In this document: positions 44,022 to 54,636 of the stretch, one piece after another
Position numbering within the stretch: the stretch's first letter is position 1
Layout: each line of letters starts with the position of its first letter
NCBI GenBank assembly: GCA_946902875.1
Contig: OX336343.1
Coordinates: forward strand, 20,631,596-20,695,595
Length of the DNA: 64,000 nucleotides
Source of the DNA: Nematopogon swammerdamellus
Lineage: Eukaryota; Arthropoda; Insecta; Lepidoptera; Adelidae
Direction: 5' to 3'
The notes under the pieces: model-generated
The model's database searches: none
Told to the model about the DNA's origin: nothing
Seen by the model: the letters and a program-made list of their open reading frames with translations, nothing else
Made by a program: the position numbers and the translations under genes

Positions 44022-44345
44022 ATGAATAATGCTAGACCGGCGTCCCCTTTCCACCTCCGTACAACGCGCACTGGGCAGGGATTGCATCCCTATACGCTGG
44101 ACTTACCGCGGATGCGTACAAATCGGTTCTGCAGATCCTTTCTCCACAGAACCGGCAAACTCTGGAACGCTCTAAATATATCTGCCCACATATTTCCCCC
44201 CAAGTATAGTCTCGGGTCCTTCAAGAGAGGCGTGAATGGGCACCTGTCAGGCCGGCATGGCATTCGCAGCCCCCGCCTGCGTCCGAATGTCCATGGGCGT
44301 CGCTAGACACCTTATGGGTGACTCGGCGCCACATGTCGCGCTTAG
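44022..44345 (+). pseudogene. LINE reverse transcriptase C-terminus, family X
   Basis: Frame 44022-44306 reads TTRTGQGLHPYTLDLPRMRT, NRFCRSFLHRTGKLWNALNI, PPKYSLGSFKRGVNGHLSG and RLRPNVHGRR then a stop: the standard C-terminal tail of Jockey/CR1-group reverse transcriptases. The catalytic part is missing. It is the best-preserved copy of family X in the window. Confidence 0.8.
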
Positions 44346-44469
44346 TATAAAAAAAAAATCATTTGTGCTTTCAATTTATTGAAAACTTCGTGGAAACACA
44401 AAATGATGAGAAATGTTTATAATGTTGGTATGTCTGGTCTGGTATGGAGACTGAAGGATGTAGGAATAG

Positions 44470-44720
44470 TAAACAGTAGGCCCCTTCCCTTCTTACCTTA
44501 CTAGATGTTAGGGTTTATCCCCGGGTTGGTAACACCGCACTGAATAAAACGTCGGTCGAAACGGCTATGTAAATAGTTCGTGTTTTTCGTCCAGTTCAGT
44601 GTAGCCGGCATGAAATTAAGGGAAGCACTGACATGGCACCTAGCTCACCCGGTGTTATTGGCTGACATCATGGATGTTGTAGGTGATGTAGCCAACCGTG
44701 TCAGTTTCCATAAAAAAAGA
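44470..44720 (+). mobile_element. SINE family 1 with poly(A)
   Basis: GGCCCCTTCCCTTCTTACCT, GTCGGTCGAAACGGCTATGT, TCGTCCAGTTCAGTGTAGCC and GTCAGTTTCCATAAAAAAAG. Confidence 0.9.
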
Positions 44721-44834
44721 GGACACACATGTAGAATTTATATTTATCAAATTAATTGACGAAGAACAATGTTCACTTTGTTCTATATAATAATTAAAAT
44801 TTCCCAATGTAATGTAAAATCAACCTTAACGCTT

Positions 44835-44876
44835 TAACTGCGGTTAGTTTAATAGTTATTAAACTAACCGCAGTTA
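44835..44876. repeat. Perfect 42-bp palindrome
   Basis: TAACTGCGGTTAGTTTAATA, two spacer bases, then its exact reverse complement. Confidence 0.9.
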
Positions 44877-45162
44877 ATTGGTCGTGCTATGTAATATTTT
44901 TTCTGTTAAATTTACTTTTGTATGACGCGTTGTTTAGGTTTGTGTACTTCTCGGCAAAGTGGGTCCAACTGCAAATCAGCCCAATAGACAACATTGGGCC
45001 CAATTTTTCGCCATTGTTTGATGTGCGGTGTTATATGTTCCTTGTTAAACTTGCGATAAATAAACTCTCATTTTATTTAATTTTATTTTTTTCATTTCAT
45101 TTCACCTATGTTCTTAAATATTATATTATCCTGCATGTATATGGTTAGAGCATATTAGCAAT

Positions 45163-48100
45163 TCAAACAATAACACTATGGTCTTTCTTGATCAAGTCTG
45201 CACCTCTCTCGCCGATCATGATGCAGGGCGCGTTGGTGTTGCCGCCGACAATAGTCGGCATAATGCTCGCGTCCACAACGCGCAAGTTCTTTAAACCGTG
45301 CACCTTCAGCCTGCTGTCCACTACAGCGCTGGAGTCATTGCTGGGGCCCATCTTAGCCGTGCCCACCGGGTGATAGTACGTGCCAACCAAATTTAGAGCT
45401 ATACACCTCCAGTAATCCCGACTCAACGGCTCCTCACTGTCGCACGCGGTCAAACCGACTATTCCGATGAAGGCATCGATCGCTTTGAAGTATGTCGTGT
45501 TGACTATCGAAGAGAACATTGCTATACCATCCAGCACGCTATCCATATCAGCGGTAACGTTAAAATAGTTTGCGTATATCAAGGGAGCCTCGAACGGATC
45601 CTTGGACTTCAAACGGATCCTGCCCCGCGACTGAGGATGAAGCAGCCCTACGAAGAAGAAGAACAAATCGTGGTCGCTGCTCAAATTCACAAGACAGTTT
45701 GCCACTTCGCTCCTGTAGCCGCGCACAGACTCGAACAAGACGCGCACCTTGTCAACCGAACCGTTCGGAATGAACGTGCACTGGGATTGATAGTCCGCAA
45801 AACGTTGACTTCTATTTCTCGTATAAAATGCGGAAAAGTCGCTAAAAGATGACAGTGGACCCGATTGATTGTAAATGTATTGAATGGCGTCTAAATATTT
45901 CTGGTGTGGATCGAACTTGTAGCCGGTGTTCCCATATACAGGAATGGGTACAATAAGGTGATCTTGTAAATTTTCTCCCACTGGTAGATCTCTAATGACG
46001 GAAATATTCAACTCTTGCAGGTGGTCCTTAGGTCCGATTCCTGACAACATCAGTAGCTGGGGAGTATTGATAGCTCCCGCCGACACGATCACCTCTTTCC
46101 TAGCCAACAATGTCTTTCGTTTTCCCATGGAGTATACCTGCACGCCGAGCGCAATTTTGCTTTTTGGATCTATTAAAATTTTAGTGACCAAAGTATGTTT
46201 AATTATATTAAGATTACGTCTGTCGCTAAAATTGGTTAAGTAAGTTCTTGCAGTGCTGGCTCTCCGGCCATCGCCAATAGTGCCTCTAGCGATGCCGACG
46301 CCGAGCCGCTTTGCTCCAGTGAAATCCTCGGTGAGCTCCATTCCTATTTCTACACACGACTCTACGATTCTGTCTCTGATCTGAGGGTATGTGTAGTTGA
46401 ACCTGTCGACGATCTGCGGGCCGTCCCTGCCGTGGTATTTCGTAAGCTCGGGGTCGTTCAAGATATTCGGGTCGCGCATTTGTTCGCTCTTCTCAAAGTA
46501 TTGAAGCACGACATCTGGATGCCAGTCCTGGTTGCCGGCGTCGTACCAGGTCTGGTAGTCGTGTTGGTCTCCTCTTGCGTAGAACATGCCGTTAATCGAG
46601 CTACAACCACCGAGCATCTTCGCCCGCGTCCACGTACACACTCCATTCATGTTTCCCTGATTCGTATAGCCATCGTTCACAGTTGTATAGTTCCAGTCGA
46701 ATTTAGTTTTGAATAAAGTCTTGTCCATCGACGGTATCTGTAAGAAAGTTGAACTTAGTGTTTTATTCATTGCTTGTGCTTCTTAATATTGCTCACTTAG
46801 TACTTTGATGATACTCACGATACTTTCCAGGCTAGGATCGCCGCCAGCTTCGATCAACAAAACCTTGAATTCCTTCACTTCACTCAGACGGTTGGCGATC
46901 ACACAACCGCTGGAGCCAGCGCCTACGACTATGAAGTCGAATGATTCCTTGTCTGAAACATTTTCATAACGTTATCATTGTGAAGTAAATGCACATGAAA
47001 TAGCACATTCTGCGCAATTTTTTACAACTACCACATAAATTAAGCTATTGTGTTTCAAATATTACAATTTTCAAAGACACTGGTTATAATATCATTTTAA
47101 CAGTTTGCTGCCTGCTTTGCAATAATTTATGATGATTTAAATAATAATTAAATTGTTCCAAAATTTATGACGTCTGTCTTATGATGTGATATGGATATAT
47201 TTTTATTTAATTAGTTTTTAGTCCCGCACCGTCACTCATATTAATTAATGATATCGGCTTACCGGTGCTGCAGCGATGCGCTCGCCATAATCGCACCGGT
47301 AAGCCGATATCATTAATTAATATTTTTATTTTTTGGTTTATTGTTTTTTATTTTTTTTATGTAAAGCAACATGGGTGACTGTGCCGAGAGAACAATGGTG
47401 CATTTGACAGAGCCAAAAACACCTCTCCTCGCGAAACCACGCTCAGTTAGGTGCCATGCCAGCAAGTTTATTTATCATCAGGGAAGTAAGTAAGTCAGTT
47501 GTCTATAATGTTCCACTGTTAGGATGAGGAGGAGAATTTCTACTCAAAATCCCATGTGATGGTCGATCTCATTGGATCAGTGCAGTTGACTCTGTGTCCA
47601 TAGCTCCGATGCGCTAAAGTTGAACTAACAGTAAAATAGCGTCGCGTCGGGTGGTCGGCGCGATCCTGGCTTGGACTCTTGATCTCAAGGTCCGACGTTC
47701 GAATGTGTTCAAATGAGTTTTATGGCGGAAAAATTTACGTTCATACCTACACCTGCTGCTTCACCGTTCGGAACCAGTGTAAAACTGTAGGCCCCTCCCT
47801 TTCCTTGCCCCTTACTAGGTCGCAGGCTCAGATTATAGCCGACTGTCTTGTTAGCACCGTCCAAGGACGCCAACAGGTACTGGGGACTGCCTTCCCAAAT
47901 GTGGCTACAGATTCCATCACCGGCCTAATCTGTGATTTGTACAACATAAGTAGTTGTGCCGGTGAGAAGAACCACCTATTTCGGTATCGGTATCGGATCC
48001 CCAGTTTTTTTGACGCGGTTTTGGCCTTGGACTCAATAAGCTGCCTAAAGCTCCTTAGAAATGTTGCAACCTAGTAGGGAAGACCACCCGCCAGGTGGGA

Positions 48101-48516
48101 CGGCGACATCAATTACGTTGGCGGAAAGCAGTGGTTCCGAACCGCTGAAGGCCAGGAGGACTGGAGGAAATTTGGAGAGGCGTATGTGGACGCCTACATG
48201 CTGACTGGCTGTCTGCCTGATTTTGGCCAGCCGGGAGTCTTTTAATGCCCTTTTTGGAAAACCTCAGGCTGTGCTTGGGAGGAAATCGTTTGTTTCCTTT
48301 GAAATAGGTCGTAACTGACAGTAATAGATGGAAAAGTGATAGGGAAGGACACTTAGCACTGACCGCGCACGTGTGCGTCGCGTGGCCAGGGTTCTGTGAT
48401 GAGGCACTGCGCAGCCGCGAAGAACTGCAGCGCCTGCGCGAAGCTCTGCCCCGCAGCACCAGGTGTGTACTCCGGGCATGCGCCGGCGGCGTTGCACCTG
48501 CCGGCGTTAAGAGCAT
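45163..48516 (-). CDS. GMC oxidoreductase 2, glucose dehydrogenase / ecdysone oxidase-like (N-terminus unresolved)
   Basis: Minus-strand exons are about 48516-48364, 46952-46819 and 46737-45163 (stop at 45165-45163). Phases close: exon 1 ends with one base of the Asp codon that opens exon 2, and exon 2 ends in phase 0. Motifs in order: exon 1 [20 protein letters not shown] and [12 protein letters not shown], typical of the lepidopteran family N-terminus; exon 2 [19 protein letters not shown] (FAD Rossmann) and [10 protein letters not shown]; exon 3 signature 1 [17 protein letters not shown], signature 2 [16 protein letters not shown], the catalytic His in [12 protein letters not shown] and the Asn partner in GGNTNAP. 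The substrate is unknown; sugar, alcohol and ecdysteroid oxidases share this fold. The only nearby ATG (48516) is one base out of frame with exon 1, so either there is an upstream start exon, or a one-base deletion (or assembly error). Confidence 0.88.
47240..47321. repeat. Perfect 29-bp-stem hairpin in GMC 2 intron
   Basis: ATTAATTAATGATATCGGCT / TACCGGTGC (47240-47268) and its exact reverse complement (47293-47321) flank a 24-nt loop. This could be a tiny MITE or a structured intron RNA; the perfect stem is unlike a typical animal microRNA precursor. Confidence 0.85.
47360..47480 (-). mobile_element. LINE 3' end fragment
   Basis: TTATGTAAAGCAACATGGGT and AACAATGGTGCATTTGACAG match the 17455-17530 LINE tail. 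Confidence 0.55.
47640..47850 (+). mobile_element. SINE family 2
   Basis: GTCGGGTGGTCGGCGCGATC, CTCAAGGTCCGACGTTCGAA, ACCTACACCTGCTGCTTCAC and CTTTCCTTGCCCCTTACTAG match the copy at 7805-8040. Confidence 0.75.
48074..48215 (+). mobile_element. RTE LINE 3' fragment in GMC 2 intron
   Basis: GGGAAGACCACCCGCCAGGT, GAACCGCTGAAGGCCAGGAG and CTACATGCTGACTGGCTGTC. Confidence 0.75.
48215..48310 (-). pseudogene. LINE reverse transcriptase C-terminal scrap
   Basis: A minus-strand frame gives [20 protein letters not shown], a LINE tail motif, with stops on both sides. Confidence 0.5.
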
Positions 48517-48564
48517 CGTGTACTGCGAACCGTTTTCAAATTTGGAATTTCCTTAATGTATAAT

Positions 48565-48765
48565 AGTTTGTGCCATGATAGGTGCCAGTGCTTCCTGAAG
48601 TGTGCCAGTGGTTAGACTGAATTGCACGGAAAACCCGGACTATTTACACACTCGCTTCGACCGCCCTTTCATTCAGTTCGGACGGCTTAAACCCTACCAC
48701 CAAGTAATGTAAAAAACGTTTTACGTGGAATCCGAACCACAGTAAGCCTCAACTGTTAATGGCTA
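48565..48765 (-). mobile_element. SINE family 1, diverged (antisense, with head)
   Basis: GGTGCCAGTGCTTCCTGAAG, CACTCGCTTCGACCGCCCTT, GGCTTAAACCCTACCACCAA and TTTTACGTGGAATCCGAACC. Confidence 0.75.
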
Positions 48766-49725
48766 TAGGAATTTTACTATTTAGTTTAGTGTTATTGCTT
48801 TATCGTTTGTAAATAATAAAAAAAAAAACAAATGTCAAAAATTAAGGGGGATGCCCTCATAGAAGAAACGTGATTTTTTTCAAAGTTGTTTTGTTTGTTT
48901 TTATTATTTTATCTTAAAAACGGTAATACATACAAGAGTCAAACTTGGCGTGGTTACAGTATTATAGTGCAAACTTTAAGACGAGACGGAACTTAACTTT
49001 CTCCATACAAAATCGTCTGTGGGCATTTATATTTTCTAGCCCCCTAAAAAAACCTTACCCGATTTTCAAAATTTTTTTTCTACGTTACTGTAATTTTTTT
49101 GTTTCAGTGAAATATACCTACAACTAGGATACCTAGAATAGAATCCCGAACTGAATGAAAGAAAACACAATTTCTTTGATAAATAAACATAACTACATAA
49201 CTTGGCCGGTTTTTTATTGAACAAATAAGTCCCAACCCCAGAAGAGAATAGAATAGAAGATAAGAAGAATGTTTGTCTAGCAAGTGACTGTAATATAGAT
49301 GAAAATTTGTCGTCACTCTTGAAGGCGGAACGGTACTTACATTATAAAATTGCCTAATCAATTGAACTGGTGACTTCTCGGTGGTTTCCAACTATATTAA
49401 CTAAAAATTGCTACGAATAGCGGTGGTTGAGGCGATGACGGCTACTAATAGTTTATAGTGTGTTCATTTTGCGAAGTCACTTGCGAAAATCGTAAATCCT
49501 ATATTATGATCCTGTCCTTGTCTATCCCATTAGAATTTGCCCTATTCCAATGCCATACAGCAATGTCTCAGAAGCGAAACGCAAAAAACTCGCTTCTCGG
49601 AGCGGCGCTTTCGACGTTATACTTTAGGGAGACTGCATACAATACGTGCATAACACTATAGCTATGTCGATAACATATCGACGCACTGCCGTGTGCAAGT
49701 CTTAATGTTCTTGGCCGTGTGTTCC
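48766..49725. other. Repeat debris, no gene
   Basis: 48830-49000 carries remnants of the palindromic-module element (GGTAATACATACAAGAGTCA and, near 49201, TTGGCCGGTTTTTTATTG). 49230-49720 shows no gene or repeat end I can support. Confidence 0.45.
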
Positions 49726-49727
49726 GT

Positions 49728-50042
49728 GTGGGGCCGGTACTTTAAAAGAATAGCCACACTGCATCTCTCCCTGTGCATGTCTTAAAAGGCGACTAAGGGA
49801 TATGACTCCCATCTTATATTATACTAGGTGGTAGGGTTTAACCCGCCCGGGTTGGTACCACCGCACTGAATGAAAAGTCGGTCGAAACGGCTATTTAAAT
49901 AGTTTGTGTTTTCAGTACAGTTCAGTGTAGCCGGCACGGCCGAAGGGAAGCACTGACGGGCACCAAGTCCACCAGGTGTTATGGGCTGGCATCGCGGATG
50001 TTGTAGATGAGGTCGCCAACCGTGAAAGTTTCCATAAAAAAA
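49728..50042 (+). mobile_element. SINE family 1 joined to a CATCTCTCCCTGTGCATG head
   Basis: The 5' part (GGGGCCGGTACTTTAAAAGA, GCATCTCTCCCTGTGCATGT) differs from the tRNA head at 38134. It continues into GGTGGTAGGGTTTAACCCGC, TACAGTTCAGTGTAGCCGGC and GTTTCCATAAAAAAAAAA. The 35385-35525 (-) fragment has the same head-body order. Confidence 0.8.
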
Positions 50043-51220
50043 AAAACTGCACATGCCAATGAAACTAACCTGTGTGAGCGGAGAAAACTAGAGAAAGAGA
50101 TTTTCGCAAGGACTTCGCAGAATGAACAGACTTTAGTAATAGAATTATTTATTTATTTTTTATTGAAAAAATATGACATGCGGTGCCCTGCCACGTCAAG
50201 GTGTCTAACGACGTCAAAAATTTAAATAAACGTGTTTTAATAATTTCAGAATTCAGAAAAGAATACTAATTAATTTATTATGAAAAAAACAAAGTGTACT
50301 TTGTTCCTTCCCTTCACTTCCCGTCTTACAATAAAGCTACCCAAACCGATACTGCGCATAAATTCAAGAACCCGTCGTAAGTTTGAGCACAACATTAGAA
50401 ATGTGCCTATTTATCGATTCACTGGTCGTGAAATACAGAATTTGCATTTTGTTCGCATTGATTTGCATATTAATTAAAAGCCTTTTCATGATTACGTTTG
50501 AGTTTAAAAGCGACAACAAGGAATAAGGAGTCGCTGGAAGGACCATGGCCCTACTGTTGAACTTGTACCTGAAGCACAGATTACTTAATAGTTACTTCGT
50601 AACAGATGAATCTCTCCATAGAAAAAGTTCAATACCTTCGGCTTTAATAGCCTAAACTTTTGCGTCGTCAGTCGCTGCGTGCGAAAATGTACCTAAACGA
50701 AAGAGCGTAAAGTGATTATTGCTTTGCAGCTGCGCGCGGACGCGGGGCCTTGAAGCAAACTCGGTGACGCTAGGGCTGCTACTTTCGATAAAAATATCAA
50801 TGCATTATATTGTAAAGAGGAAATATGTGTGAATGTTTGTTCGCGAGCTACAGCACAGATTTAAAAATGTTTTTTTACTGTTAGATAGGTACCTATCTTT
50901 TTTTTTTGGTTTAACATATAGGCTACTACTAACTTATGCCCGCGGCTTTGCCCTCGTTAAAATATATTAGAGGAAGAAATTAGTTCAGCCCGAAAATACT
51001 TCAGGTAATCCTACCTACCTACCTACTACCCCCCTGTAATGTTATTATTGTTACCTGTACGCATGCTTATCTAACTGATTTTATTCAGTATAGATTAAAA
51101 ATGCCTCTGCCAAGCGAATCCGGACTTATTGCCGGCGGAAATTACTTCCAGTCGACCTTTACATACACCTTTCTGCTTGGCAGAAGGCGGACTTATTATA
51201 TAAGGAAGCCGACGTTTGCT
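50043..51220. other. No gene; Helitron-like scrap at 50926-50975
   Basis: Small open frames at 50007-50225 and 50280-50477 are not recognisable. CTAACTTATGCCCGCGGCTT at about 50930 is an antisense Helitron-like terminus with mutations. A CACAGATTACTTAATAGTTA motif is at about 50573. Confidence 0.45.
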
Positions 51221-51425
51221 TTAAAGCAGATGAAAGCGCGACCGCACGTGTCGGTCTTATTAGACTGAACGGCGGCGGCGGCGTGTTGCGGCGGCGTGGC
51301 GCGGCGCACCAACTAAAAGAGTCAAAGGAAGCCGACAAGCGAACCGCATACCGCTACGCGCCGCTAGCACATGCCGCTAGCTTTCTTCAAAGTGTCGCGC
51401 GCCGCGCGTGCACAGCTAGAATTAA
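51220..51425. other. GC-rich island of unknown role
   Basis: GGCGGCGGCGGCGTGTTGCG, GCGGCGTGGCGCGGCGCACC and GTCGCGCGCCGCGCGTGCAC stand out from the AT-rich surroundings. It could be a promoter or first exon of a gene outside the readable set, or GC-rich repeat DNA. Confidence 0.35.
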
Positions 51426-51499
51426 TATGTCATATTTTGCGATTATTCGTATTTGTAAGAAGGATGTCAGTTTTGGCCAGACTTCCTACGTCACGTGTA

Positions 51500-51705
51500 A
51501 CTTCTGCAAACCAGACCCCAATCCGATCTTGACCAAAAAAAAAAAAATGGGACCACCTTGGAGCTAGACTGAACCGAACACAAAAAGAATCATCGAAATG
51601 GGTTCACAATTGGGGAAGATATTGCTGAACATACATAAAAAATATATATATATATATACATACAGCCGAACATAGAACCTCCTCCTTTTTTGAAGTCGGT
51701 TAATT
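51500..51705 (+). mobile_element. Family C repeat, diverged copy
   Basis: CCCAATCCGATCTTGACCAA, ATCGAAATGGGTTCACAATT, a TA microsatellite (about 51640-51657) and CCTCCTCCTTTTTTGAAGTC then GGTTAA. Confidence 0.7.
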
Positions 51706-51925
51706 ACAGCACAACACCGACCGCCGCGTTTAGTAAAGTATTCGAACAAGATAACTATTAGGCAGAAAGTAAGGCATGAAAACCCACCTGCTAAAAGACT
51801 CGGTGGAAGGACCGTGCCAAAGTGAGAGGTGGCTAGGCTGTCGCCCATTTGCATGGCATCTTGTCCTTATCCTTTAGTCGCCTATTACGACATGCACGGG
51901 GAGAGATGCAGTGGCAAGCAGGGAA
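51706..51925 (-). mobile_element. Antisense copy of the 19770-20130 repeat
   Basis: TACAGCACAACACCGACCGC, GACTCGGTGGAAGGACCGTG and CATGCACGGGGAGAGATGCA. Confidence 0.7.
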
Positions 51926-52169
51926 GGGAAGCAGAAAGTGAGGCATAAAGACGACGGACGAAGGACGATAACATGACATTATTACCTACATTCCTTTTTA
52001 ATAATAAAGTTATACACATTTTTGTTGAATTTGATAATATTGTAATTAGCAAAATTATTGACGATGGCACTGTCCACCCGACGAAGGTAATGTAAATAGG
52101 CAGAGTTCACCTATATGCTGTAAATAATAATGATATTGTGAGCGATAGTATGGGTTAATTATCTGTGAG

Positions 52170-52452
52170 CAAATATAGGCGGACGGCGGGAGTTTGTCGC
52201 GTCGTCGTTGTAATTAGAAAAATATATTTTTGTAGTTCTCGCGGTGCGAGAACTTATACAACAGACGTTAAAAGCTACGACAGAATTGGCTGTATACTCT
52301 AATGATTTTTTTTTTAGATTAATTCGTTTCCTGCCGAAACAGGCAAAACTCATTAGAGTATACAACCAATTCTGTTGTAGCTTTTAACGTCTGTTGTATA
52401 AGTTCTCGCAACGCGAGAACCACAAAAATATATAACTTCCGCCGTCCGCCAT
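52170..52452. mobile_element. Long hairpin element with GGCGGACGGCGG ends
   Basis: GGCGGACGGCGGGAGTT at the left is mirrored by ACTTCCGCCGTCCGCC at the right. Inside, GTTCTCGCGGTGCGAGAACT and ACAACAGACGTTAAAAGCTA plus ATACTCTAATGA pair with their complements. The total hairpin has arms of about 110-140 bp with small gaps. A third, partial copy of the loop region follows at 52480-52545. Confidence 0.85.
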
Positions 52453-52545
52453 CTTTTTCCACTCATTCCACTCAATATATATATACTCTAATGAGTTTTG
52501 CCTGTTTCGGGAGGAGACGAATTAATCTAAAAAAAAAACTGATTA

Positions 52546-52940
52546 TTTATGGTATACTATAACGATTATTTATGGTATATTGTAACGATGCGATGGCTCG
52601 CCCTGGCGTGATGCTCGTGAACGGGTGCTGTTTGTGGAGACTGGCCTGCTCCAATTGGCTCCAACGTGTTATATAAATGGTTTACGCTTATAGGAAAAAT
52701 GTTGTATTTGTGATAAATGTTTAGAAATAGTGATGACTCGTACTATCTAGGCAGTGGCAAACTTTATTGTAAATGTAGACTAAGTGGACGTAAAAAAGTG
52801 TCCAGCGGAGTTTCTTGCCAGTTCTTCTTCGCTGTGATAATCAAACAGGCAAAATAGACCTGTAGCGCTAGGTTTTTGGTTTCAAAAATATTAAAGTTGT
52901 TTATTTGTCGCATATAGTTTCCGAACCATTTGCCCAACCT
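52546..52940. other. No gene
   Basis: A direct duplication of ACGATTATTTATGGTATA occurs at 52559-52590; otherwise unique DNA. Confidence 0.4.
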
Positions 52941-52950
52941 AATATATTAG

Positions 52951-53374
52951 TTTGTGTCATCCTAGGAATTTGCATACGTAGAAATTTAGGTATTTGTCTT
53001 TTAGATCAGTATTGGACGAAAAGAAAATTAGAAAAGAAAATTTTACTTTCATGATAATATTGAAGTAGTAACCGATGTGCAAAAACATTTTGTGTCATCT
53101 CTGTCCACGGAAATCCTTAAATTTAACCAGTACCTAATACATCGCGCAAATAGCTCTAAAAGAATATTAGAAAAGGTTAAATAGGTGTTACGCGTTTTAG
53201 AGTACTGATATCTGTTGTTCAAAATATTTTGTGTCGAATTCATCCACGACATTTATAGATATTTAATATTTTTATTACAACAACCTCTAAAAGCCACAAA
53301 AGAAAATACGGGCTGTTAGAGTTTACGTCTTTTGATTATTATGGTGTAACAAAACACTATTCATAATTTGTGTC
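52951..53374 (+). repeat. Left array of a 139-bp periodic TTTGTGTC motif
   Basis: TTTGTGTC occurs at 52951, 53089, 53228 and 53367 (spacings 138, 139, 139), mostly followed by a TCCACGG- or TCCACGA-like box 8-10 bp later. The DNA between is diverged. The reverse-complement motif recurs at matched spacing at 57205-57630. Confidence 0.7.
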
Positions 53375-53414
53375 GTTTTTATCCACGGAATTTTATTATT
53401 TGTAAAAAAAACAC

Positions 53415-53632
53415 TAACTTCGCATGAAGTGCGAGCGCGGGGAATAGCGCGGGCGCGGGCGGCGGGGCGGCGGGCGAGGCGAGCGAGCGATCGAGGCACG
53501 CGCCCGCCGCCTCCTCCCCCCCCCCCCCCCCCCCCCCGCCCCGCCGCGCTCGCGGGTCGTTCAGCCAGCCATACGCGGGGCGCGCGTTGCGTTGCGTGGC
53601 GCGGTGCGAGTTGCGACGTGCGTGCGTTATCA
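53415..53632. repeat. GC-rich block 1
   Basis: TTCGCATGAAGTGCGAGCGC, GGCGAGGCGAGCGAGCGA and a C-run at about 53515-53537. A related block in the same orientation is at 56965-57140. The open frames across it look like low-complexity artefacts. Confidence 0.6.
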
Positions 53633-53633
53633 T

Positions 53634-53754
53634 CATACGCCGTTATCGCGGGGGCACGAATGTGACCTTCTAAATATATTAGTGTTGGCGGGGACTCTCC
53701 GCCCTATTTGAGTATAACCTTGGTTTGTTCGTGCCCCCGCGATAACGGCGTATG
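53634..53754. mobile_element. 121-bp MITE with 27-bp perfect TIRs and perfect 8-bp TSD
   Basis: CATACGCCGTTATCGCGGGG then GCACGAA at the left is mirrored exactly at the right. The duplication GTTATCAT is exact at 53626-53633 and 53755-53762. The 8-bp duplication and CA ends fit hAT- or P-like superfamilies. Confidence 0.95.
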
Positions 53755-53784
53755 GTTATCATATCAATTACCAATTATTATTAT

Positions 53785-54120
53785 TATTACTAATAATAAA
53801 TCTGTAAGGGATGGTCATGGAGTAAGTTACTTTGTTTTAGGAAATATTGAGTTTGTAGCCTCTATGTATGATACTAAAGCTAAATTGACGATTTTGAGAA
53901 ATCTTTTCTGTATGTATGTATGTATGTATGTATGTATGTATGTTCCGCCATAACTCTTAAGCCGATTATCCGAATTCGATGAAACTTTGTACAAGCACAT
54001 TTAACTAAGTATACGGGACACAGCTTGGGACACAGGATAGGCTACATAAAATTCAGTTCCGGTTACGCTAAGATGTGGCTCTCATACAAATCGAATTGTT
54101 CCGCGCGCAAAATAAAGGTA
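53785..54120 (+). mobile_element. Helitron-like element body, 3'-truncated
   Basis: AAGGGATGGTCATGGAGTAA, a (TATG)n run, CTCTTAAGCCGATTATCCGA and GAATTGTTCCGCGCGC match 35640-35930. The CTAGT terminus is absent. Confidence 0.75.
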
Positions 54121-54465
54121 TGCAGCGGCGGACGGCTGGCGGAGGTGCGGGGCGCGGTGCTGCGGGAGGGCGAGTGGTTCTAATAGCGCACCAGGCTGCC
54201 GCGCTGCCACGCGGTGTGTGTATGCATTGTCTCGAGCAGTTTCTTATTTAATTCCATTTCATAATATTATGTAGATTTACTTCGTTGGGTATCTATTTGA
54301 TTAATTTTAGGTGCAAACCTATGTAAAAAAATGTGTTGTTGCGAGTCGATGTTAGCGGATATTTACTTAACTGAAGTTCCTATTTGATTTAAGTTAATTG
54401 ATCGTGTGTTTATTATATTGTACGTAGTGTAGTATGCGCGCAATATTAGCGAACGATTCTTATTT
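54121..54465. other. GC-rich scrap then AT-rich DNA, no gene
   Basis: GCAGCGGCGGACGGCTGGCG to GCCACGCGGTGTGTG (54121-54220) could be an exon fragment, but no frame is recognisable and two stops interrupt the best one. Confidence 0.35.
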
Positions 54466-54512
54466 TTACCCGACTACGGCGAAGCGAGAAGGAAGGTTAT
54501 GTGTTTGACCGG

Positions 54513-54636
54513 TATGTATGTATGTATGTATGTATGTATGTATGTATGTATGTATGTATGTATGTATGTATGTATGTATGTATGTATGTATGTATGTATG
54601 TATGTATGTATGTATGTATGTATGTATGTATGTATG
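54513..54636. repeat. (TATG)n microsatellite, about 31 units
   Basis: Uninterrupted tetranucleotide tract apart from one change near its right end (ATGCATG). Confidence 0.98.

Noticed and set aside
45570..46716. Several plus-strand frames of 60-94 codons
   Set aside because: Antisense shadows of GMC 2 exon 3.
48109..48516. 135-codon minus-strand frame starting MLLTPAG
   Set aside because: It is the wrong frame over GMC 2 exon 1; the +1 frame carries the family N-terminus and joins exon 2 in phase.
53379..53665. Alanine/arginine/proline-rich frames across GC-rich block 1
   Set aside because: They include a poly-C run and lack any recognisable domain; block 2 carries the same DNA without the same frame.
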